A DNA stretch of 64,000 bases from Sphagnum compactum. Lineage: Eukaryota > Bryophyta > Sphagnopsida > Sphagnales. The DNA is taken from assembly GCA_965153455.1 (NCBI GenBank), contig OZ234493.1, positions 3,100,001 through 3,164,000 of the forward strand, written 5' to 3'. Each line of letters starts with the position of its first letter. The first letter of the stretch is position 1. Below are positions 47,370 through 57,470 of this stretch, in pieces. Made by a program: the position numbers and the translations under genes. The notes beneath the pieces were generated by a model. It saw nothing but the letters and a program-made list of their open reading frames with translations. It had not been told where the DNA came from and ran no database searches.

Positions 47370-47705
47370 GAAAATATGTCAGATAATGGTCAATTTTCTT
47401 CCAAGTTGCCAATTATGTCAGATAATGGCCAATTACTTTTTCCCAAGTGCCAATTATGTCAGAAAATGGCCAATTTGCTCCCAAGTGCCAATTATGTCAC
47501 ATAATGGCCAATCTTCTTCCCAAGTGTCAATTATGTCACATAATGGCCAATTTTCTCCCAAGTGCCAATTATGTTGTATAATGGCCAATTTTCTTCCAAG
47601 TGTCAATTATGTCACATAATGGCCAATTTTCTTCCAAGTGCCAATGATGTCAGATAATGGCCAATTTTCTTCCAAGTGCCAATTATGTCAGATAATGGCT
47701 ATTGG
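47370..47705. repeat. 38-bp minisatellite, nine copies
   Basis: ATGTCAGATAATGGCCAATT-type units start at 47376, 47415, 47456, 47494, 47533, 47571, 47609, 47647 and 47685, settling to exactly 38 bp after the first copies. Each contains a palindromic TTATGTCACATAA-like core and TTCCAAGTGCCAA. An open frame over the array is repeat-derived. Confidence 0.85.
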
Positions 47706-48526
47706 TCAGACCTGTCCCCAGGCCCACTTGCTGCCACTTGGCTGGTTCCTTTCAATGGTCATCATCTTGGCCAGAGTGAACCACTTCCAAGGTTCCACCA
47801 GCCAATCATCCACTGGATGTCCATTTTGACTTGAGTTGTGGATGAACCTTAACCGAGTTTATATCTGGTTTCACCTTGATAACCTAAGAAGTAGTAGGTC
47901 CTATCCACAGGTAAAAGATAGGTAGGAAAATAGGGTGACCACTAGGTAAATAAATGGTTTATACATAGATAAAGGTAGTTTTTACTTCCTACCTACTAAC
48001 AACCCGCAAGCAGGTAAAAAAATTACGGTGAATCATGTTGGATGGATGATTCATGGTTAGGAAACACATTTCCATTGTATTCCTATCCCATGTTTAGGAA
48101 GTACTTTCTTTGAAGTCCTTTCTCTCGAGAGAAGCTTGAACACTGGTTAGCACTCTCTCTAACTAAACTCTTTATCTTTGGTGTCTTCCCAGAGTTGATT
48201 TTCTCAGGTGTAGACATAATGTAGAGGGTGAAGGTTGTTGTTGTTGGCAAGGCTTCCGTTAAGAGCATGTTGAGCAGCCTTGAATTGAACCCTTCTTCAC
48301 ATTTAAAAATACATTTCTTCCTTAGGTACAATGAGTGTGTGTCTAAAGGATTGGGTTCTAATCAAAAACGTGTGATTGACATGTGAGAGAATTAGGTTAA
48401 CATTTGGTCTTTCTTTCTTCATCTTTTTTTTGTCTTTTTTTTCAAAAATTCTCATTACAAACAATAGATGAATGTAGTAGGCACAAGATATTGGTGGCTC
48501 TTGTTTTTACTATGGTTCTGCATTGA
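47706..48526. other. Spacer between the 38-bp array and the Harbinger relic
   Basis: No gene is seen. It includes CTAGGTAGG-like short repeats near 47885-48000 and a T-rich stretch near 48425. It may contain the left end of the transposon, but terminal repeats were not found. Confidence 0.3.
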
Positions 48527-49800
48527 GTGATTGTACAAGTGATTGCATTGCAACAAATAGCTATTGAACAACATTGGAATATGATGAATGCAATGTTATT
48601 TTTCATGGAGTTTGTTGACATGGCATCAAGAGTTCACAACATGTGGAGGTATGAGAGGGCAATGGGATACATGAAGAATCAATTTTTGAAGAGCTTTTCT
48701 GAAAATATGTTTTGGCAACGAACTAGGTTAAGCTATGACACATTTCGTTCATTGATTAAGGTTGTGAGTACAAATCTTGAGCCAAAAAATACACACATGA
48801 GTGCAAACATCCTCGTTGAAACTAGAGTAGCAATGGTTATTGCATGACTAGGTAGTGGAAATTCTTTGCAACGGTTTGGAGAGGTCTATGGCATTATAAA
48901 AAATACAGCGGCAATTATAATGAGAAAATTCTATTCAACAATTAAAAAGCATTTGAAACCATCAGTGATCCTTAAAAACAAGATCAAAGAAATCATTGTT
49001 GATTTCAAGACCTTGCATGAAATTCCATACATTCTAGGTGTCATAGATGGTAGTCATATTCCAATTGTTGAACTTAAGGTAGACCTAAAATTATGTTATT
49101 TTTAAAAAGGATTTTACTTCACATCGATACGAAGAATTGTAAATGTAAAATGTAGTTTTTGGGATTATGATTATGGGTGGGCAAAAAGTATCCATGATTG
49201 GGTTTTTTTCCAAAAAACATATGTAAGAAGCCGTGTGATAAAAGACAAATTTTTACCTTATAAGTTGATAGGAAATGTCGCTTATCCAATATAGCCATGG
49301 TTTTATTCTCCCTTCAAAGGTGAAAAAGATGGATTACCAAGATACAAAACACATTGGAATTTTATATAATCTAATACAAGGATGTCAATGCAAAGAGCTT
49401 TTGGAATGTTGAAAGGTAGATTCAAAATTCAATTAAAAATAATAAACATTTCATTATGCCACATGCTAGACTTGGTCATGGTTTGCATATGTTTGCACAA
49501 CATGTGCATTGTTAACTCAGACGGCTTTGACTATGTTTTGTAAGCTCAAAGAAATGCACAAATTGAAACAAATACAACATTTGGGGACTTGAAAGGAGTT
49601 GATATTTTCAAGGTGGTTGAAGAAGCAATCAAACAAATGAAGAGGTTACAAAATTCAAGGATGGTGGATGAAGATGATAGAAATGACATGGAGGACATGG
49701 AAGACATGGGACATTAAGGTGAAGATGAAGATCATGTGTTAACAACCATGGAAAAATCCAACATGAAAGCAAAAGAAGTAAAAACCAAAAAAATGTTGAT
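48527..49800 (+). pseudogene. PIF/Harbinger transposase relic with lost catalytic residues
   Basis: The frame from 48527 reads an N-terminal helical region (FWQRTRLSYDTFRSLIKVV), then LGSGNSLQRFGEVYGIIKNT after a stop near 48847, then PYILGVIDGSHIPIV (first catalytic Asp, 49046-49048). Later parts read KCSFWDYDYGWA, LPYKLIGNVAYPI, WFYSPFKGEKDGLPRYK, MSMQRAFGMLKGRF and CICLHNMCIV. In active DDE_Tnp_4 proteins the second and third catalytic positions read GDxAYP and ERAFG; here they are Asn (AAT 49274-49276) and Gln (CAA 49391-49393). With several stops and a frameshift after 49080 the copy is dead. An acidic C-terminal tail (DEDDRNDMEDMEDMG) ends near 49716. Confidence 0.9.
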
Positions 49801-51500
49801 AGAAGCTATGGCAATTCATAAGACTTTAACATAAAAACTTCCTTAAATCCAATTTGAGAAGAAAAAAAAACCAACATGCCTTCCCAAATACATTCAATTT
49901 TGGGTCACATTGTAATGAATGATTCATAGGTTCACATTTTATATAACCTACGATTTATTTATGAAACTTCCAATTTAGGCATCTATGTTTTTGAGTAAAG
50001 CATTGGTTTCAAAAAATCATTATAACATTGTTGTATTATTTTCAGTCATGGTTGAAAAATGTTCATACACATTTAAAAAAATTGTTTTGTTTTTTAACTT
50101 CATTCAAGGTGAAAGGTTTTTCCATTAGCTCCTTACTACTTTCATCTTTTGAAACACTATCAAAATCTACTTAGGGGTTTTAAACTACCAACAATTTCTT
50201 CAATTTCATTAACAAAAACGTTCACATGTTTCATCACATTTCCACTTTAATGTCACCAATTATCCAATGCATCATAAAAGGACATTCATGATGATCATTA
50301 CTTAAAATTTCATTTACGGTCTTGTCAGTTTTGTGTTTTTTGTAAATTGCATTAAACTTCCCCTTGTAAATAATTGGAGTCCTCAAAACTTTAAGGATGG
50401 AAACCAACATTCAACTGTAGAGTTTCAACCATGTATCCACCCTTTAAAAAAAACCAACTAGGGTTAAAAGCCATAAAAAACAAGTTAAAAACAATCCCTA
50501 AAATTAAAAAATCACAATGTAATTTATGGATAAAAGAAATGGAAGCCATGTCAAATCATTTGAAATAAAGATGACTTGGTGGTTAGTTTTTTTCCCTTCC
50601 CCAAAAAAATGAGGGTTCAATCCCCATAATAGCTAAATTGAATAAGGGCAAATGGGGGGAAAGGGGGGACAAGGGCAAAAGGCAAAGATAAGGCCTTTTA
50701 AAGGCCCAATTGGCCCAATCTAAATTTGATTTAATTTGCAAAAAACATTTTTTACTTGTTGCAAATTTTAGACCTAAAATCAAATCAAACACAAATAGGA
50801 TTTCAAAGGTTGAAAAAAAATTCCAAAATGAAGACAAATTTTACCTTTTTTTTTGCATTTTGGTAAATTCAAAATTCATTTATCCTCTTAGAGGAATGAA
50901 ATGTAATACTTGTTAAAGCAAACTAGTGAAATCCCAAGTTTTTTATACTTAAAATGAAATAAGAGGTAATGCCTTGGCTTATACAAATCGATATTGTAAA
51001 CATGCGGCCAAATATATATATAATTTTCCTCTTGTTCTAAGTGCATTGATAAACATTTCAATTCTATAACATTGAATGACAAATAGTCACAAAAAGTTTA
51101 TAAAACCGGTAATACAAATAGACTACAAGTTTTTATCATGTAAAAGCTTCAAACTTGTCAACATATAAGTTCAAAAAAGGAAATACCATAGCAGACAATT
51201 TTAAATTCAAAACACAATGCAAAAAACAAGTGAAAAAGATTATTTCAAGAATACTCTCCCAAATCTCCAACATCAAAATCCTAGAATTACAATAATTGAT
51301 GATACATTTTCCACTCCTTAAGTTTCCCCATATAAAAGCTTTAAAGGGGTCAGAAATGGTGGAAATCTTGAAAAGTTAAAGGAATCCCAAAAATCTGTCT
51401 AAAACTCATAATAAATCCTATTTAAAAATCCTTATTTAAAGTTAGTCTAATCAGCTAACATTTTGGTTTAAAAATATACACCTTGAAAATTGGTAATTTT
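49801..51500. other. AT-rich region, no supported gene
   Basis: Short open frames around 50583-51082 show no motif. A GGGTTCAATCCCC word at about 50609 resembles a tRNA T-arm but has no matching tRNA body. Confidence 0.3.
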
Positions 51501-51810
51501 TTTTCGGTAATGATCTTTGATAGTAATTTTTGGTAGTAAATCCAATGATTTTTGGTATTGATTTTTAGTAATAGTTTCCGATAATGATTTCCGATAACAA
51601 ATTTCAATAATGATTTTAAATAGTAGTTTTTGATAGTGATTTGCAATAACAATTTCCAATTTGATTTTCAGTAGTAGTTTCTGGTAGTGATTTCCAATAG
51701 TGATTTCCAGTAGCAATTTCCAATAATGATTTTTGGTAGTAGTTTCCAGTAATGATTTTCAGTAGCAATTTTTAGTTAATGATTTTTGGTAGCAATTTCT
51801 AGTAAGTTTT
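51500..51810. repeat. Degenerate 13-bp minisatellite (AGTAGTGATTTCC)
   Basis: More than fifteen variants of xxTAxTGATTTCC follow one another at about 13-bp steps. The lysine/isoleucine-rich open frames on the minus strand here come from this array. Confidence 0.7.
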
Positions 51811-51839
51811 TCTACCTCCAACAATACTTCACAATCCAC

Positions 51840-52175
51840 CTAATTTTTTAGCTTTTCACCTTCTTCATATTTGTTTTTCACTACAACAACCTTCTTCTTT
51901 GGTGTTTTTATCTTCAGAATGAGAACTAATTTAAGGATCTTTTGTAAATCCAAATCCCCTCCCACTTGTGAAAATTGGTGTTTCAATCTTCCACTTTCTA
52001 CCCCGCCTTTAGATTCACCTCCATTTTGTGCACTTGGAAGGGTTGAAAATGCACTCCTTTTAGTAACCACCTTGTGACGATTCACAAAACCAACCATGTC
52101 AACTTTATAATTGGTCAAAAATGGGGGTTCATTGGTGTGCTTTCAACAATGTCATCAATCCATAACATGTCTTCC
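51840..52175 (-). pseudogene. Possible remnant of a transposon accessory ORF
   Basis: The minus strand holds a frame (MEDMLWIDDIVESTPMNPHF, about 52175-52115) that shifts into a second one (52118-51840) ending in a Lys-rich tail (KKKVVVVKNKYEEGEKLKN). It lies 2 kb beyond the Harbinger transposase and is transcribed towards it, as second ORFs of PIF/Harbinger elements can be. No Myb/SANT motif is visible, so the link is only positional. Confidence 0.25.
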
Positions 52176-52382
52176 ATTTTCACATAATTTGAACAAAGGA
52201 AAAAAACCAAAACAAAAAAAATGATCAACCTTGGACCTTGGTTTACACTTTGGTTATCCAAACCATGAACTCCCTTTAAGCTCTTTTTTGTGGTCTAAAC
52301 CAGTTGGTTTTCCCTCCAAAATGCTGCCATGTAAGCTACCTCACAATTTGATTTGTTTTGGTCCTAGATCTTTGGGTGTTGG

Positions 52383-53010
52383 CATGGTTGGGTGGACCAA
52401 TTTGGGCATCACAGGGGTACTTTTTCTGCAGTGGGTCTGATTACAAGTGTTATATCTTTTTACATATGTTGGGTTTGGTTAATACGGACTCATTTTCAAA
52501 TAATAGACTTTAATATTTAAATGGTGTAATTTTTTATAATGCAAAAAACATAAAATCCTAAGAGCTATGGACTTTTGAAATTGAAAAATTGGTGTATAGT
52601 ACCAACTACAATTGGGCTAATGGACTTTAATTTGATTCAATGATGGATTTAGAACTTGTTTAAGGAATTGGTTTCAAGGTGAAAATGTATTAATAAAAAC
52701 AATGCAAAAGAGTTTTGCATCATATGAATTGAAGGTATTACATTATGGACTTTTGAATGTTGAAAAACAACACCCTATTTTTATAAGTTCATATCATTTA
52801 AAAACAAAGGTGTTTTGAGTTTAAATTTTGCAAACTTGTATAAATCACTAACTTCTACAATGCACAAATCACATATGGAAAAAAATTGCTAGGAATGGAT
52901 AGATATCAATTTGTCATCATCATGTGTCAACACTATGCACATTATAAATCTTGCAAAATGGACTTTGGGCCAAGTTTTTTTTTTGTCGAATTTTGGTCCA
53001 CCCAACCATG
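52383..53010. repeat. 18-bp perfect inverted repeat 592 bp apart
   Basis: CATGGTTGGGTGGACCAA (52383-52400) has its exact reverse complement at 52993-53010. Flanks are only weakly similar. It may mark a small foldback or MITE-like element. Confidence 0.45.
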
Positions 53011-56000
53011 TCAAGACCTTTTTGTTTAAAGGCCTTGGGATTAATTTAAAATTCTTGACCAATAGGAATGTTCAATTTCATTGGACCCTTGTCTAAAATG
53101 GCCCTAAGTCTCAAGGAAAGCAAGTCAAATTGAAAGTAATTATCAATATGTTTATACACATAAAATCAACTCCTTGAAAATAATAAAAGACAAAATCATA
53201 AAAAAGGAGTGCAATAATTGTTTACAAGATTAATGATCTATTTTCAATGAAATTAAAATGAATAATTTCACCTTACAAATGGTATATTACATTTAAAATT
53301 ATGAATTTAGGACAACTTAGTTTTCAAAGGCCAAAATCCCTTCAAGTTATTGTATTCTATAATGATTCTCAACATAATAACCTTGAATTGGTAACTAGAA
53401 TCAATAGCTGATTTATTATTCATGTAAGACAATTGCATTGACATTTTGAATAGCATGTAGCTTCCATGGTTCTTGCCCCCCCTCACCCCCACCCCCACCA
53501 CCACATCATCTATTTATGAAACAAGGTAATTTGTTTTGTTTATCACATTGAAATCTCCCAAATCATGGCATTTAATGTTGCGCTCTTAGTATCTTCAGAC
53601 CCAAAGCAAGAACCATCGGGCGATTGTTTAATCTTGATGAATAAGGGTGCATCATTTAGTTTAAGATTTTTTGGAATTACGATGTGGAAACTATTTATTA
53701 TTGAACCATTTTTCCAATCAAAATTAAATTGAAATTGAAACCTTTATTGGAATTTGGGGGCATTCTTGGCGTTGTTGAAAAGCCCTCAATGAGTTAGATT
53801 TAATAAAGTTTATTTCACAATTTTTAGAGCTAACATGTGGAAGATATTGGTTTTTGAATGAATTTTGTTGCCACAAATTCAAACAAATTGCAAAAATTGG
53901 GTTTGGAAGGAAAAATCAGTTGAGCCTTCAATGTGTTCACATTACCGAATTTAGAATTTTCCAATTTTGAAAATGTGAAAAATAAAAAATATGTTCACAT
54001 TTGGGCTAACAACACATATTACATTAGTAACCTTTAAAGGACACCCACATTCCCCTTGGTGATTGGTTTACAAGATGACTATAACAATAGTTGAATCAAT
54101 GACATTTGTTAGGTTTTAATTAAACAATGTTGATTTTCTATAAGTTTTACTTTGGGTTGGAACCCAATTATATGTGAAGGAAGTTTTAATTATTTTATGT
54201 GTTGTGGGCCATTATCCCCAAGGTGTGGTTTTGGAGTCTCATTTTTCATGTTATGAAATTCCAAAGCACATAGGGAAAACATGAGACTTGGTTAGCACCA
54301 AGGTTTGTTGGTTTGTGTTTTGTTTTAAACTTGGATTTTTGCATTTTGTAAGTGAGTTTTAACAAATTTGTGATGTAACATGCATGTCATGTAACAACTC
54401 ACAAAATGCAACATCTATATTGGATGTTCAAAGGATAGCATATGGGTTGTTTCACACCACCATTTGCAAAGGTTTTAGTAGGACATTGGGTGTGTCCACT
54501 GTGGATGATTTGGGGAAGATTGTAACTTTATTAAACGTATAGGACTACAATAGGTGATTAACGATGGGGCTCACATTGCATTCAACCTAGCAATTTCATA
54601 ATGTTTGGAACCAAATTACTTTTCATTAATTATCATATTATATTATGTTTTATTATCGTGTAGATTTGACTATTTGGTGTAAGAGGACCTTTACCCCAAC
54701 TAGATTAGCAATTTGTGTATATATTTTCATGTATGATTTTGTTAGTTTTGATAGTGTTGGGTTTTAATAACACATTTTAATCTAATAACACATGACACAT
54801 TGCAATTACATGTAATATGGCTCAATGGTAAATTGTTCATTCACAAGTCCTCATAAGGTGGCCATGTTTAATTCACATTGGGTTAATGCTTAATGTTCAC
54901 ATATGGTATATATTTTATGTGTGCCAAAACTTGCTATTTATTCATTTCTATACGATTTATTATCAAATATCATTTGGAATTGAGTTTTGAACATTAAATT
55001 GTTCAATTGTTAAATCGAATGAAAATGTAATATGGCAATGTTTTCATGATGAATTTTTTGAAAAACAAATCTAGAACGTGCACATTCTTCCTTGTTCACA
55101 ATGATTCAATTGTTTTACAATCAAAAGTGATTCAAAATGAATTTACAATAAAAATTGGTTGTTGTGCATTTACATATGTGTTACAAGATGATATATATGG
55201 TTTTATGCTTAGTTATTCAAGATAAAACCTCCAACAATTAAACATTATATAATTGTTCAAAGAAAATATAAAGCAATTTTGTTTTTATATTAATCAAATA
55301 TGCACAAGTTATTTGTTAATAATTCAATTGTACACTTCTATTGATTATACACATTATGAGAAATTGTGTTTGTTGTAATTTGTGTTTGCAACTACTTTGT
55401 AATTGCATTAGATAAGTTGCAATGGACACAAAATGTTTTGTAAATATTTATATTTTGTGACTATTTTTTGATAAAATAAAAAAATTAAGATATTTTTTAG
55501 CATTTGACCAAATATTGAAAAATGATTTGTGATCTAGTTGAGTTTGAAGCAAAATATTGAAAATTGACTTACTAGGTAACACTTCCAATGAGAATTACAT
55601 GAAAAACATATTTCCCTCAGAATTAATGTTTTAACACCCATCAAGACATATATGGTTTGATATCATTTTGATAAAATTTAATACCCTACGTATAACTTTA
55701 GTCTAGACATGTGTTTCATTTAGGTACATTATTTATTTGAAGCAATGTTTTTACAAGTGGTATGCAATTATAAAGTCATACTTTTATTTAAAAAAATATA
55801 ATTTAGAAAACCAATTTTGGCATGACCAAGAATTTATTTTTATTTTTTTAAATAATTTTTTTTGGAATATCTAGAAAATTATCAACCACATCTTAATTAT
55901 CAACGAGTTTTAAATATTTTTAATTAGAAGAGATTTTATTTTTGGAGAAAAAAAAAATCTTTATTGTTTCTTTAAAAAAAATACCAAGTCAAAGAATTAT

Positions 56001-56050
56001 TGTATTTTAAGGCAACACTTGAGTAACAAAATGCACTCTAATCCACATTT
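53011..56050. other. AT-rich intergenic DNA without supported genes
   Basis: Long unique AT-rich sequence. A C-rich patch lies at 53476-53505. Nothing protein-coding is recognised. Confidence 0.35.
54816..54895 (+). mobile_element. tRNA-derived SINE-like candidate
   Basis: TATGGCTCAATGGTA (54816-54830) resembles an A box and CATGTTTAATTCAC (54863-54876) a B box, 33 bp apart, as in tRNA-derived SINE heads. The B box is a poor match (GTTTAATTC for GTTCGAATC). No tail or target duplication was seen. Confidence 0.2.
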
Positions 56051-56057
56051 ACTGCTA

Positions 56058-56480
56058 GTGTGAACAGGGGAAAAAGGAAAGCAGTTTATGTGTTATTACA
56101 CCACATGAGGACTTGTTACGGTGTGAAAGGATTCCTGACCTAATACTAGTGTGAACAGGGTTTACAGTGAAGGAGTTATTAGTTATTGCACACATGAGGA
56201 GGTGTCTGGTTCTGTTGCTTTGTGAAAGCATTCCAGACCTAATGCCGGTGTGAACAGGGATCAAAGGAGAGGAGTTAATAGTTATTACACCACATGCGGA
56301 GGTAACTGGTTCTGTTACTGTGGGAAAGTATTCCAAGATTCCAGACTTAGTGCTAGTGTGAACAGGGGTTAAATGAAAGGAGTGAGTAGTAGTTACACCA
56401 AATGAGGAGGTGACTTGGTTCTGCTATTGTGTGAAAGGATCCCAGATTTTCGCCGGTGTGAACAGGATCAAATGAGAACC
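56058..56480. repeat. Four and a half copies of a ~100-bp tandem repeat upstream of the cyclin gene
   Basis: GTGTGAACAGGG marks unit starts at 56058, 56149, 56248, 56356 and 56456 (spacing 91, 99, 108, 100). Each unit has ACACCACATGAGGAGGTxxCTGG and GTGTGAAAGGATTCCAGAC. It lies about 1 kb upstream of the cyclin start. Minus-strand open frames across it are repeat-derived. Confidence 0.75.
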
Positions 56481-56865
56481 CGTTTGTCGCGTTCTTGGGA
56501 CCCACCCCGTCGTCTCTTTCTCTCTCTCGCGCGCGCTCTCTCTTCTCTCTCTCTCTCTTCTCTTCTGCACTCATGACTTGCGCTTCTTCTTCGCCGCCAC
56601 TACAATCCATGAGCGCCCCAGGTTTGAATTACATTTCTGGCAAGTGGAATAGAGGTAGAGAGTAGAGTAGAGTAGAAGAATGCTCAAATTTCTTGCCTTC
56701 AAAATTTCCAGCTCAATAATAATAGCTTCAGGATTTGAAATTCTTCTGTAAGTCAAGCGTTCCTTCAGTACATCACCTTTTTTTTTTCCTCCCTTTGTTT
56801 TTTGGTCGATGTAAATTTGAGCAGCTGCAAAAGAAAATTCTTTTTCTTCCGATATGATATTCATG

Positions 56866-56897
<32 letters not shown>

Positions 56898-57470
56898 TTC
56901 TTCTTCTTCTCTCAAGCTCAATAATAATAGCTTCAGGATTTGAAATTCTGTAAGTTAAGCATTAGTTAGTTCCTCAGCTTTTTTTTTCTTTGGTTTTTCT
57001 CCCCCCTGCAAGTGTCTTGTTGCTGCTTTGTTTTCCGTTGATGTAATTTGAGCAGCTGCAGAGTGTTTTCTTTCCTTCGAATAACGTATTCATGTCATCA
57101 TCTTCTTCTTCTTTTTCTGCTTGTTCGTGTTCTTACTATTGGGGCCGGTCTTTTTCTATCAATTTTTGCTTGAAGGTTCTGACTCCTGTTTTGTGATATA
57201 ATAAGAAGAAGGTGATCCTGTGGAGATTTATGTATATATCTATGGGGGAATTTTGTCGTCTGCTTGTGAGGAGTAAATATGTTGGAGAAGCTTTCTTCTT
57301 GAAACCGGGGAGCTGTTATTATGATAATAATAATTCTGCAGAGGTTGTCGTTGAGTGGCTAGAAGCAGGGGGCTAGAAACAAGGGGCAAAAACCTTAATG
57401 GAAACATAATAATAACTACTGGAAGAAAGAGAGAGAGAGCGAGAGACAGATACATATAATATTGCACAGG
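56481..57470 (+). promoter_or_regulatory. Likely promoter/5'UTR of the cyclin gene, with a 215-bp duplication
   Basis: A CT/CG-rich microsatellite lies at 56513-56567. A segment with CTCAATAATAATAGCTTCAG, GATGTAAxTTTGAGCAGCTGC and CATTCATGTCATCATC-type ends occurs at 56711-56925 and again at 56926-57118. The first copy ends in a (CAT)n microsatellite (about 56866-56898). The open frames on the opposite strand match no family. Confidence 0.45.

Noticed and set aside
47323-47829. Open frame of about 98 codons plus a following one
   Set aside because: Encoded by the 38-bp minisatellite.
50565-50640. tRNA-like sequence with GGGTTCAATCCCC
   Set aside because: No acceptor stem, anticodon arm or convincing D-arm could be folded.
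51455-51716. Lys/Ile-rich minus-strand open frames
   Set aside because: Products of the 13-bp minisatellite.
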